From positions 1,612,001 through 1,676,000 of the forward strand of contig NZ_CP086239.1 in assembly GCF_026650985.1 (NCBI RefSeq): 64,000 nt of DNA, read 5' to 3'. The position numbers and the translations under genes were made by a program. The stretch is from Clostridium estertheticum (lineage in GTDB: Bacteria; Bacillota; Clostridia; Clostridiales; Clostridiaceae). Each line of letters begins with the position of its first letter. Position 1 is the stretch's first letter. Below, piece by piece: positions 46,115 through 54,598 of this stretch. The notes beneath the pieces were generated by a model. That model searched no databases and was not told the DNA's origin. It saw nothing but the letters and a program-made list of their open reading frames with translations.

Positions 46115-47506
46115 TTACTGTATTGAACTATTTTCATTTTGAATAACACTATGTTTTCTACCATATACTATGTATGTAATAATTCCAATTATTAACCAAA
46201 CTATAAATCCTATCCATGTTTTTATTCCAAGTCTACTTAATAAAACCAAACAACAAATTATAGCAAGTATTGGTGTTACTGGTACAAATGGACACATAAA
46301 AGTTCTATTGAAATCTGGCATCTTTTTTCTAAGTACTATCACACTTAAGGCTACAACTATAAATCCTAAAAGAGTTCCAATACTCAAAAATTGGACAATA
46401 ATATTTAATGGTAAAAATCCTGCTATTATTGCAGCAATGACACCTGTAATAATTGTTGCTATGTATGGTGTTTTATACTTTTTATGGATTTTTGAAAATA
46501 GCTTTGGTAATAATCCATCTCTAGACATTACCATAAATATTCTTACCTGTCCATAAAGCACAACTAAAATTGTAGATATCATTCCAACTATACAACCTAC
46601 TCCAACTAAAATAGAACCCCAGTTTATTCCTATTGTTGCCAGTGCAGCAGGCAGTGCATTTTGTAAATCTATAGAATTATATGGAACAATTCCAGTAAGT
46701 ACAAATGCAACAGCAATATACAATATACTAACTATAGCTAAACATGATATAAGCCCGATAGCTACGCCTTTCTTTGGATCTTTAGCTTCTTCAGCACTAG
46801 TTGCAATTGCATCGAATCCAAGGTAAGAAAAGAATATTGATGCTGTTGCTGCAAAAACTCCCTTGAACCCAAATGGTGCAAATGGTTTATAGTTTGCAAC
46901 ATTAATATGTCCTACTCCGACTATTACAAAAATAAGTATTATACCTATTTTTATACTAACAATTATATTGTTTATTTTAGAACTTTCCTCCATACCAAAA
47001 CACAAAAGTACGGTTAAACATAATACTATTAGTATTGCGGGTAAATCTACTATACCACCATTACTTGGTGATGAAATAATAATATTTGGCAGATTAATGC
47101 TTGCTGTCTTTAAAAGACCGACGAACGCCCCAGACCACCCTGATGCTACAGCACTACAAGCAACTAAATATTCGGCGGTTAAACACCACCCTATTAACAT
47201 TGCAACTATTTCTCCAAATGCTATATAAGCATAAGAATATGTACTACCAGCTACGGGAAACATAGTTGCAAGTTCACAATAACAGAGTCCACATAAGCAA
47301 GCAACAATTCCTGCTAACACAAACGATATAATAACCGCTGGTCCTGCAATATGTGCTCCTGCGCCTGTTGCAACAAATATTCCTACTCCAATAACAGCCC
47401 CTATACCTAAAGCTGCTATATCTTTTGCTGTAAGATCTTTCTTTAAACCAGACTTTTGTATTCCGTCCTGCATCTGCTCAAAAGATTTCTTCTTAAAAAT
47501 ATTCAT
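46115..47506 (-). CDS. APC-family amino acid permease (YfnA/CAT type)
   Basis: The 463-residue product has about 12 membrane helices and the APC signatures LGIGAVIGVGIFVATGAGAH in helix 1 and FFSYLGFDAIATSAEEAKDPKK in helix 6, which are the substrate-binding unwound helices. The pattern is that of the cationic amino acid transporter subfamily. It lies 66 bases downstream of the spermidine synthase gene on the same strand, with AGGTGGGC before the ATG, and the two may be co-transcribed. Substrate cannot be fixed; amino acid or polyamine precursor uptake is plausible. Confidence 0.93.
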   Translation of the reverse strand: MNIFKKKSFEQMQDGIQKSGLKKDLTAKDIAALGIGAVIGVGIFVATGAGAHIAGPAVIISFVLAGIVACLCGLCYCELATMFPVAGSTYSYAYIAFGEIVAMLIGWCLTAEYLVACSAVASGWSGAFVGLLKTASINLPNIIISSPSNGGIVDLPAILIVLCLTVLLCFGMEESSKINNIIVSIKIGIILIFVIVGVGHINVANYKPFAPFGFKGVFAATASIFFSYLGFDAIATSAEEAKDPKKGVAIGLISCLAIVSILYIAVAFVLTGIVPYNSIDLQNALPAALATIGINWGSILVGVGCIVGMISTILVVLYGQVRIFMVMSRDGLLPKLFSKIHKKYKTPYIATIITGVIAAIIAGFLPLNIIVQFLSIGTLLGFIVVALSVIVLRKKMPDFNRTFMCPFVPVTPILAIICCLVLLSRLGIKTWIGFIVWLIIGIITYIVYGRKHSVIQNENSSIQ

Positions 47507-47572
47507 TTTTGCCCACCTTCATGTTGTCATTTTTAACCTCTATATACTTAATGCAATAACATGTTAAGTGAT

Positions 47573-48445
47573 TTATTTAAGATCACTTATGAAATTTGGA
47601 AGATCAAAACAAGATTTTACAATTTTTTTTGTTAAATAACGAGTCTCTAGTGGTAATCTATTTACGTCCATATTACTAGGATCATACACATCTGATGCCA
47701 TTGTAAAACTCCATATACCACCTGGATAAGTTGGAACAAAAGCTATATATGTTTTTACTATTTTAAAATTGTTTTTTAATATTTTTCTTGTATTCTCTAT
47801 TATGTTACGATGAATCATTGGAGACTCACTTTGACATACCATTACTCCATCCGTTTTTAATGTTCTTTTTACATTTTTATAAAATTCTTCTCCAAACAAA
47901 TCTTTAGCAGGGCCCTCAGGATCTGGTGAGTCAACCATTACTATATCATATTTAATATCAGTCTTCTTTACATATTCAACTCCATCTCCGAACTTAAAAT
48001 TGATTCTTTTATCGAAACTTGGACCTCCACTTATTTCTGGAAGAAATTTTATGCATTCCTCTGTTACCAATTCATCAAGCTCCACCATATCAATTGTCTC
48101 AAGCTCCTCATACTTTGATAGTTCTCTTACCGCTCCACAATCGCCTCCACCAATTACCAAAACATTTTTGGGGTTTTTATGAGTAAGTACTGGAATATGT
48201 GTAATCATTTCATTATATATAAATCCATCAGCAGATGTAGTCTGCATTACACCATCAAGCACAAGGCAAGGGCCAAATGCATTGGTATCAATTAATGCTA
48301 CCTCTTGATAAGGGGATTTTGCATAAGAAAAACATTTATTGACCTTATAACTTATTTTCAAATCTTTTTTTTCAACTTCAACTTCTTCAAACCACAGTTC
48401 GTCATCAATATTTTTAAAATACTTTGGCAATTCATTCGTTTTCAT
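47573..48445 (-). CDS. speE: Polyamine aminopropyltransferase (spermidine synthase)
   Basis: The 290-residue product has the N-terminal beta domain (LWFEEVEVEKKDLKISYKVN, SPYQEVALIDT, GPCLVLDGVMQTTSADGFIYNE) and a Rossmann domain with VLVIGGGDCGAVRELSKY, DMVELDELV and MVDSPDPEGPAKDL, which bind decarboxylated SAM and putrescine. It adds an aminopropyl group to putrescine to make spermidine. GGAGG precedes the ATG. No speD (SAM decarboxylase) or speA/B gene is in the window. The usual SpeE motif GGGDGG reads GGGDCG here, a single change that is probably tolerated. Confidence 0.95.
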   Translation of the reverse strand: MKTNELPKYFKNIDDELWFEEVEVEKKDLKISYKVNKCFSYAKSPYQEVALIDTNAFGPCLVLDGVMQTTSADGFIYNEMITHIPVLTHKNPKNVLVIGGGDCGAVRELSKYEELETIDMVELDELVTEECIKFLPEISGGPSFDKRINFKFGDGVEYVKKTDIKYDIVMVDSPDPEGPAKDLFGEEFYKNVKRTLKTDGVMVCQSESPMIHRNIIENTRKILKNNFKIVKTYIAFVPTYPGGIWSFTMASDVYDPSNMDVNRLPLETRYLTKKIVKSCFDLPNFISDLK

Positions 48446-48943
48446 AATAATTCCTCCATTATAATAAGTATAACTATCTTTTAGTTTATTAATAAATTCT
48501 ACTTAGACTTTTTACTTCTTACTTTTGAGCCGCGTAAAGTTACAGCTTCAAGTATATCATAAAAATTAAAGAGTTCAACTTGCATTTAATTAAATTTCAC
48601 TTATAGTAACACACTACTGCACTAATAATACTATATTAATAATAAAGTAAACTCTATATGAGGGGGTTTTTATTATAATTGATATAATTAACTATTATTG
48701 GCCACCTTTAATCCTTACGGCGGCTGATTTTTATAAATTATATATGCCTATAAAAATACATAAGAAAAATGTACAAATATAACTATCATTTTATTTTAAC
48801 CTAAAACGATAAATTAAAAATAAATTTACAAAATAGTCTTGAATATTTATTATAAGAAAGTTAATATTAGATGAAAGTTAATATTAATTTAAAAAACTTT
48901 ATGTTCAATATACTATTAATCAAAATAGAAAGGGAGCGATATT
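48446..48943. other. Intergenic region between speE and the ferritin-like gene (498 bp)
   Basis: It is AT-rich and contains a candidate 36-codon frame at 48672-48782 with a strong ribosome site. A GAAAGTTAATATTA direct repeat occurs at about 48856 and 48874. No other gene or hairpin is clear. Confidence 0.55.
48672..48782 (+). CDS. Candidate tiny hydrophobic protein with non-AUG start (36 codons)
   Basis: AGGGGG (48661-48666) precedes ATT (48672) and ATA (48675) codons that open a frame ending at TAA 48780-48782. The translation, DIINYYWPPLILTAADFYK then a basic tail, is hydrophobic with Trp/Pro and a charged end, and looks more protein-like than random AT-rich DNA. There is no ATG at the start; the only internal ATG is near the end. 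It could be a small membrane peptide or chance. Confidence 0.25.
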   Translation: MIIDIINYYWPPLILTAADFYKLYMPIKIHKKNVQI

Positions 48944-49429
48944 ATGACAAATACTACTTTTAGCGGTCTTGAAATGTTGAAAATTGCCATATTAATGGAA
49001 GAAGAAGGGTATGATTTTTACATCAATGGAGCTAATTATACAAAAGGAAAAACTAAGGAATTTTTATTGGCTGCTGCCGGTCAAGAATTTATTCATAAGG
49101 AAAGGTTTACAAAACTTTTTAATGATTTATGCACTGGTAAAGAAATGGATTCTACCTATCTTTTTGATATCGAAGTAACAAAATACTTGAAAAATTTAAT
49201 TGAAAATCAAGTCTTTGATAAAAAAGAGCAACCCAAAGATGCTTTCAAAGATTTAAAAGCAGCACTTACTTATTCACTTAAAACAGAACAACTTACAATA
49301 AGTATTTATACACAAATGTACGAGAAAGTATCCCAAAATGATGTTACAGGAATATTATCCACTATACTTGAAGAAGAAAAATCACATGCAGCATACTTTT
49401 CAAAATTGCTTAAAGAAATAGTAGCATAG
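48944..49429 (+). CDS. Ferritin-like (rubrerythrin-type) diiron protein
   Basis: The 161-residue all-helical product has EEEGYDFY (helix 1), AAGQEFIHKERFTKLF (ExxH), SLKTEQLTISIYTQMY and LEEEKSHAAYFSKLL (ExxH). Two such pairs are the diiron ligand pattern of rubrerythrin and ferritin-like proteins. No C-terminal rubredoxin domain is present. Such proteins help clostridia against oxygen or peroxide. GAAAGGGAGCG precedes the ATG. It is monocistronic, with a terminator at 49481-49524. Its substrate (peroxide or other) is not determined. Confidence 0.88.
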   Translation: MTNTTFSGLEMLKIAILMEEEGYDFYINGANYTKGKTKEFLLAAAGQEFIHKERFTKLFNDLCTGKEMDSTYLFDIEVTKYLKNLIENQVFDKKEQPKDAFKDLKAALTYSLKTEQLTISIYTQMYEKVSQNDVTGILSTILEEEKSHAAYFSKLLKEIVA

Positions 49430-49480
49430 TCAAAGAAATACATGTTTAAATTTATTAATGAATATAAATATTCAAACTGT

Positions 49481-49524
49481 TCCCTATAGTATAATCATTT
49501 GAAAAAATGTTTATACTATAGGGA
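49481..49524 (+). terminator. Terminator of the ferritin-like gene
   Basis: Perfect 14-base arms TCCCTATAGTATAA and complement with a 16-base loop, followed by TTTTTA. It lies between convergent genes. Confidence 0.85.
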
Positions 49525-49546
49525 TTTTTACACACTTTACAATATC

Positions 49547-50371
49547 CTAGACTTCTAAATCAATTTCTACAATTTCTGGAATAGCAAAAAATCTTATAGG
49601 TAACATTCCATTACCTATGCCATTAGTTAATAATATATCTCTATTTTCCTCATGAATTATTTTCTTGCAATACATTTGACCATATTTAGAAGATGTATAC
49701 GGCGCATATAATCCAAAAATTGTTACTTGCCCTCCATGAGTATGCCCTGCAAAACCCAAGTCATAATTAATAACATCTTTATAATCACTAAAAAAATCTG
49801 GGTTATGTGATATAGCAATAGTAAAATTATCGCTCGTTTGTTTTAATAAATTGGCTTCTGGATTTCCTTCAAGTAAATCATCCACGCCTATTAGTTCTAT
49901 AGTATCTTCTCCTTTACTTATCACTTCTTTCCCATTTTTAAGTATCTTAAATAAATTAGAATTAAGTTTCTTTAGTAAATAATCTTTCCCCTTAAAATAG
50001 TCATGATTTCCGAGGACAGTAAAAATCCCTAACTTAGCTTTTAATTTTTTTAGTACTTGTAACTCCTTATCTAAATACCTACTTACATCCCTCTTACTTT
50101 TTACTGAAATATCTAAATAATCACCACCTATTATTATAATATCTGGCTCTATTTTATTTATTTTATTAACTATATTTATTAATCTTTTGCTGCTACAACA
50201 TCTCCCATAGTGCATATCAGATATAAAAATTATTTTAAAATTGTTAAATCCTTTTGGTATCTTACTATTTTTAATTTTAATTCTTCGTACTCTATAAACT
50301 TGAGCTTCAATTAAAGCCCACAATATAAAAAAAACAAATAATCCTATTATAATATTAAATACATTAGTCAT
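49547..50371 (-). CDS. Membrane-anchored metallophosphoesterase (YkuE/YaeI-like)
   Basis: The 274-residue product has one N-terminal membrane helix (about 5-24) and a calcineurin-type phosphoesterase domain with IFISDMHYG, IIIGGDYLDI, VLGNHDYFKG, ISHNPDFF and GFAGHTHGGQVTI, which carry the dimetal ligands. Close relatives act on lipid A- or UDP-diacylglucosamine-like phospholipids or other phosphodiesters. The site of action is probably the membrane surface. It is transcribed on the minus strand and convergent with the ferritin-like gene. The natural substrate is not readable from the sequence. Confidence 0.92.
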   Translation of the reverse strand: MTNVFNIIIGLFVFFILWALIEAQVYRVRRIKIKNSKIPKGFNNFKIIFISDMHYGRCCSSKRLINIVNKINKIEPDIIIIGGDYLDISVKSKRDVSRYLDKELQVLKKLKAKLGIFTVLGNHDYFKGKDYLLKKLNSNLFKILKNGKEVISKGEDTIELIGVDDLLEGNPEANLLKQTSDNFTIAISHNPDFFSDYKDVINYDLGFAGHTHGGQVTIFGLYAPYTSSKYGQMYCKKIIHEENRDILLTNGIGNGMLPIRFFAIPEIVEIDLEV

Positions 50372-50441
50372 AAATTTTCTCCCTTAGAATTCTATATTTC
50401 AGTCACATTAAGACATTAGGCAGTAATAGTTTTACTCAATA

Positions 50442-50492
50442 AAAGAAGGATAACTCCTCTGCCGCTATGACAGTTTGGTTGTCCTTCTTTTT
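50442..50492 (-). terminator. Probable terminator of the citrate synthase gene
   Basis: Arms AGAAGGACAAC and GTTATCCTTCT (minus strand) pair with one A-C mismatch and enclose a 24-base loop, followed by TTTTATTG. The pairing is complete with a G-U wobble on the plus strand. Confidence 0.6.
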
Positions 50493-50518
50493 ATTGTTTA
50501 GCTAGTTAAGAAGCATTA

Positions 50519-51868
50519 TTATCTATCGTTTAATGGAACATAAGTACTACTTCCCGCAACACATTTATATGCAGGTCTAATAATTTTACCATTGTTTATT
50601 ATTTCCTCAAGCCTATGAGCGCTCCAGCCAGCTATTCTTGCTACAGCAAAGATAGGGGTGAACATCTCATCTGGTATACCAAGCATTTTGTATACAAATC
50701 CTGAGTAAAAATCTACATTAGCACTTACACCTTTATAAATCTTTCGAACACTTGCAATTACAATAGGAGCTAGTTCTTCTACCCTTGCATAAAGGTTATA
50801 TTCATCCTCTAAACCTTTTGCCTTTGCAAGTCTTCCAACATATTTTTTAAAAATAACAGCCCTTGGATCAGATATAGAATAAACAGCATGACCCATTCCA
50901 TAAATTAGTCCTGATTTATCAAACGCCTCTTTAGTTAATATCTTTAATAGATATTTTTCAATCTCTGCGTCATCTTTCCAATCACTTACCTTTTCTTTCA
51001 TATCTTCAAACATTTGAACAACTTTTATATTCGCACCACCATGTCTCGGCCCTTTTAAAGAACCAAGTGCAGCCGCTATTACTGAATAAGTATCAGAACC
51101 AGATGATGTTATTACATGTGTAACAAATGTGGAGTTATTACCACCACCATGCTCTGCGTGAAGAACTAATGCAAGGTCAAGTATTGTAGCTTCAAGTTTT
51201 GTGTATTTACTATCATCACGAAGCATGTACAAAATGTTCTCAGCCGTACTTAAATCATCAAGTGGGCTACGAATAATTAAATTATTATTGTTATGATAAT
51301 GTGATAACGCCTGATAACCATAAACCACCATAAGTGGGAAACATGCAATAAGCCTCATGCACTGCTCCAAAACATTACTTGGAGAAGTATCTTCTGCTTT
51401 ATCGTCTATACTATAAAGTGCTAATATACTTCTTGCTAGTGAGTTCATTATGTTTTTACTCGGCATTTTCAGTATCATATCTCGTACAAAATCGTCTGGA
51501 AGATTTCGATATTTAGAAAGCAAATCCGTAAAATTTTTAAGTTCACCTTTACTCGGAAGATCACTAAAAAGCAATAAATAACAAGTCTCTTCAAATCCAA
51601 AACGACTGTCTTTCAGGAAGCCATCCACTAAACTTTCAATATTTATGCCTCTATATTTTAAAACACCTGGAGAAGGGATTGTCTTATTATTTTTAACTAT
51701 AGAAGAATTCACTTGACTAATTTCCGTTAAACCTACAAGAACTCCACGACCATCAATATCTCTAAGCCCTCGCTTAACTTCATATTTAACAAATAGCTCT
51801 GGATCTATAAAACTGCTTAATTTTTTAGGAATTGTTTTTTTAAACTGAATCAATTTGTTATTATCCAA
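50519..51868 (-). CDS. gltA: Citrate synthase (Si type)
   Basis: The 449-residue product has the citrate synthase pattern: GVLKYRGINIESLVDG, LHAEHGGGNNSTFVTHV (catalytic His), GPRHGGANIKVVQMFED, YGMGHAVYSISDPRA (second catalytic His) and NVDFYSGFVYKMLGIP (catalytic Asp). It condenses acetyl-CoA and oxaloacetate to citrate. The start is proposed as the TTG at 51868 because AGAGGTGAT lies just before it, inside a longer frame that starts with ATG at 51883. It is monocistronic. Citrate synthase in a fermenting clostridium probably serves glutamate synthesis. A 2-methylcitrate role is possible, but no methylcitrate genes are nearby. Confidence 0.93.
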   Translation of the reverse strand: MDNNKLIQFKKTIPKKLSSFIDPELFVKYEVKRGLRDIDGRGVLVGLTEISQVNSSIVKNNKTIPSPGVLKYRGINIESLVDGFLKDSRFGFEETCYLLLFSDLPSKGELKNFTDLLSKYRNLPDDFVRDMILKMPSKNIMNSLARSILALYSIDDKAEDTSPSNVLEQCMRLIACFPLMVVYGYQALSHYHNNNNLIIRSPLDDLSTAENILYMLRDDSKYTKLEATILDLALVLHAEHGGGNNSTFVTHVITSSGSDTYSVIAAALGSLKGPRHGGANIKVVQMFEDMKEKVSDWKDDAEIEKYLLKILTKEAFDKSGLIYGMGHAVYSISDPRAVIFKKYVGRLAKAKGLEDEYNLYARVEELAPIVIASVRKIYKGVSANVDFYSGFVYKMLGIPDEMFTPIFAVARIAGWSAHRLEEIINNGKIIRPAYKCVAGSSTYVPLNDR

Positions 51869-52060
51869 AATATCACCTCTCATAAATTAGTTACTAATAC
51901 TTTCTACTATATTTTTATAAATTTTATTCTCAATTGAAAATTATTCAATAACACTCTATACTATATTACACCACATTACGTCTTAATACCTAAAATGCGA
52001 GAAATTTCATATTAGGTTATCATGAGAATGGAGCGATCACAAGTTTTTTATAAATTATTG

Positions 52061-52549
52061 CTAATCTGTTTCTGATCGTCTTTGCAACACTGCAAGTCCT
52101 GTACGTACAACTTCCTTAATTCCATAAGGCCGCATTAACTCAATGAATGAAGATACCTTTTCTTCATTTCCAGTTATCTCAATTATAATACTCTTTGCAT
52201 TCATCTCTACAATATTACATTTGAATATATTTACCGTTTCTATAATAAAAGATCTAGTACTTTGATCAAGTGTCACTTTTATAAGTGCCACTTCTCTAGA
52301 GACAGATTTTTCAGGAGTTAACTCTAATATTTTTATTACATCTATAAGTTTATTCAATTGTTTTACAATCTGTTCAGTGATTTGTTCATCCCCGCTTACT
52401 ACAATTGTCATACGCGAAATAGTAGGATCATCTGTAATACTAACAGTTAAACTATCAATATTATAACCTCTACGTGTGAATAAACCGGCCATTTTGCTTA
52501 AAACCCCTGAATGATTTTCAACTAAAATAGATAAAATGTATTTATTCAT
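52061..52549 (-). CDS. ilvN: Acetolactate synthase small (regulatory) subunit
   Basis: The 162-residue product has an N-terminal ACT domain (ILSILVENHSGVLSKMAGLFTRRGYNIDSLTVS) and a C-terminal part with REVALIKV and GIKEVVRTGLAVLQR. This is the regulatory subunit of acetohydroxyacid synthase that binds valine and controls the large subunit. It lies 15 bases after ilvB. Its length is typical (about 160-170). It is the last gene of the T-box-controlled operon, with no clear terminator hairpin in the 190 bases after it. Confidence 0.96.
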   Translation of the reverse strand: MNKYILSILVENHSGVLSKMAGLFTRRGYNIDSLTVSITDDPTISRMTIVVSGDEQITEQIVKQLNKLIDVIKILELTPEKSVSREVALIKVTLDQSTRSFIIETVNIFKCNIVEMNAKSIIIEITGNEEKVSSFIELMRPYGIKEVVRTGLAVLQRRSETD

Positions 52550-52564
52550 AATTTACACTCCCTT

Positions 52565-54175
52565 CTATAAGGTACTCTCTTCTTCGCTTACAATACATTC
52601 TATCAAAAAAGCTTTATTACTTGCCATCGCTTCTTCAAGAACTCCTTTTAATTCTGAATTAGAGTTAACTCTTTTTCCACAAAGTCCATAAGATTCTACA
52701 AGCTTCACAAAATCAGGATTTTCACATAAACTCACACCGTAAGTATTTTTATATACATTGCTCTGATACTCCCGTACCATACCAAGATTTGAATTGTTGA
52801 ATAATAAGAATATTATATTTAAATGATTTTGTTTTATAGTTCCAAGCTCAGACATACTCATTTGAAAACTTCCATCTCCCATTACTGCAACAACACGTCT
52901 CTTTGGGAAAGCAAACTTACAGCCAACTGAGGCCGGAATCGAATATCCCATTGTTCCAAGTCCCCCACTAGTTAAAAATCTTCTGTTACCAACCATATCA
53001 AGATAATGTGAGGTCCAAATTTGATTTTGCCCTACGTCTGCAGTAATCAAGGCATCTTCTTCTATCATTTGTGATAAAAGCTCTAAAGCATATTTTGGAT
53101 TTACTTTTGCTCCAGTTTCCCTAATTTTAACATATTCTTTTTTCCACGTTGTAATTTGATCCATCCACATTTTTGTATCGATTTGCGTTACTCCATCAGT
53201 AAGTTCTTGTAATATTTTTTTACAATCTCCAACTACTGGAATAAGAGCACTAAGATTTTTACCTATCTCTGCAGGATCAACATCAATATGGATAATATCC
53301 GCCATTTTTCCAAAACTCTTAGATCCCCCTGTTGCTCTATCTGCAACTCTTGTACCAACAAGAATTAGAACATCGGCCTCAGCTACTGCTTTATTTGCAT
53401 ATTTAAAACCATGTGACCCAATTAATCCAACATTATAAAGATATTTTGATGGAATTCCATCCTTACCCATTAAGGTGTGTACCATTGGAATCTTAGATTT
53501 TTCTATAAATTTTATTAATTCCTGTTCAGCCTTGGCGGACATGACTCCCCCTCCCACACAAATAAGAGGTTTCCAGCTACTTTTAATCTTTTCTAATGCT
53601 TTTTTAATTTGCCTTTTATTTCCATTAACAGTAGGTTTGTAACCTCTTATACTAATTTCACTTGGATATTCAAATTCAATTTCTGTATTTTGAATATCTA
53701 GTGGTATATCAACAAGTACCGGACCTGGTCTCCCAGTTCTTGCTATATAAAACGCCTCTTTCATTATTCTTGGTATATCTTTTGCATCCTTAACTAGATA
53801 ACTATTTTTTGTGAAAGAGTCTGTTGCTCCAATTATATCCGCTTCTTGAAAAACATCTTTTCCAATTAGGTCTGTTCTAACTTGCCCAGTTATTGCAATC
53901 ATTGGTATAGAGTCTGCATAGGCAGTTGCAATGCCCGTTATAAGATTAATAGCACCAGGTCCTGAAGTTGCAATACATACGCCTATAGACCTTGTTGCCC
54001 TAGCATACCCACTAGCACTATGTCCTGCCGCCTGTTCATGTCTTACCAATATATGTTCTATATCAGACTTCCTTAACGCTTCATATAAAGGACCAACTGG
54101 AACCCCTGGATAACCAAACACTATTTTCACCTTTTCTTCTTGTAAACACTTAATTATTGCTTCCGCAGCTTTCAT
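52565..54175 (-). CDS. ilvB: Acetolactate synthase large subunit
   Basis: The 536-residue product is a TPP enzyme with KIVFGYPGVPVGPLYEAL, the glutamate segment VRHEQAAGHSASGYARAT, the central FAD-type domain and the C-terminal TPP motif MGDGSFQMSMSELGTIKQNHLNIIFLLFNN. It condenses two pyruvate (or pyruvate and 2-ketobutyrate) in the first shared step of valine, leucine and isoleucine synthesis. The start at 54175 is chosen for the GAAGGGGGT site; an upstream ATG at 54235 lies within the T-box terminator and is not used. Expression is set by the T-box leader at 54221-54498. Confidence 0.96.
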   Translation of the reverse strand: MKAAEAIIKCLQEEKVKIVFGYPGVPVGPLYEALRKSDIEHILVRHEQAAGHSASGYARATRSIGVCIATSGPGAINLITGIATAYADSIPMIAITGQVRTDLIGKDVFQEADIIGATDSFTKNSYLVKDAKDIPRIMKEAFYIARTGRPGPVLVDIPLDIQNTEIEFEYPSEISIRGYKPTVNGNKRQIKKALEKIKSSWKPLICVGGGVMSAKAEQELIKFIEKSKIPMVHTLMGKDGIPSKYLYNVGLIGSHGFKYANKAVAEADVLILVGTRVADRATGGSKSFGKMADIIHIDVDPAEIGKNLSALIPVVGDCKKILQELTDGVTQIDTKMWMDQITTWKKEYVKIRETGAKVNPKYALELLSQMIEEDALITADVGQNQIWTSHYLDMVGNRRFLTSGGLGTMGYSIPASVGCKFAFPKRRVVAVMGDGSFQMSMSELGTIKQNHLNIIFLLFNNSNLGMVREYQSNVYKNTYGVSLCENPDFVKLVESYGLCGKRVNSNSELKGVLEEAMASNKAFLIECIVSEEESTL

Positions 54176-54220
54176 TTTTGTACCCCCTTCACTTTTATAT
54201 AAATTAAAATTTTGAGTATA

Positions 54221-54254
54221 AAAAAAAGACCTCATCCCATTGGGGCGAAAAGTC
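54221..54254 (-). terminator. T-box leader terminator of ilvBN
   Basis: GACTTTTCGCCCC and GGGATGAGGTC form the stem, with a run of T at 54221-54227. It competes with the antiterminator that contains the T-box at 54258-54270. Confidence 0.85.
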
Positions 54255-54498
54255 TATCGCGGTACCACCCATTTTTATATCTTCGTTTTATAACGGTGTA
54301 TAATTAATATACACCGGCACGGCTTACCCTATATGGTTTATATATAATATATAAACCATATAATTTCAGCTTACAACTCAAGGGTGAGTTTCAACATTAA
54401 CCATTTATGGGTTTACACCGTCCCCACTCTCTAAGAATATGAAGAATGTCTACTTTCCCTGTCACAGTTTTCACAATATTCAAATTTATTTCCATGTT
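54221..54498 (-). promoter_or_regulatory. T-box riboswitch leader of ilvBN
   Basis: The minus-strand RNA holds the T-box GGGTGGTACCGCG (54258-54270) and a Stem I region with AGAGAGTGGGG near 54420. Between them are two perfect hairpins, 54330-54361 and 54294-54316. A GAAACTCACC segment near 54382-54391 holds a possible CTC (Leu) specifier codon, as known for some ilv leaders. Uncharged tRNA would favour the antiterminator. The specifier is an inference; the T-box itself is certain. Confidence 0.92.
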
Positions 54499-54505
54499 TT
54501 AGATT

Positions 54506-54534
54506 AGTATACTTTATGACCTTTTTTTTGTCAA
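54506..54534 (-). promoter_or_regulatory. Promoter of the ilvBN T-box transcript
   Basis: TTGACA (54529-54534) and TATACT (54506-54511) are separated by 17 bases, nearly consensus. Transcription should start near 54498. The rest of the 423-base gap up to 54598 holds no gene; no clear cheB terminator is seen there. Confidence 0.85.
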
Positions 54535-54598
54535 TATTTTTTTAAAAGTATTCTAAAGTTTATGTAAACAATCATCCCTATATGTTCTATTTACTCTA

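Noticed and set aside
52565-54235. Longer ilvB start at 54235
   Set aside because: It would begin inside the T-box terminator stem; the ATG at 54175 has a strong ribosome site and the normal family N-terminus.
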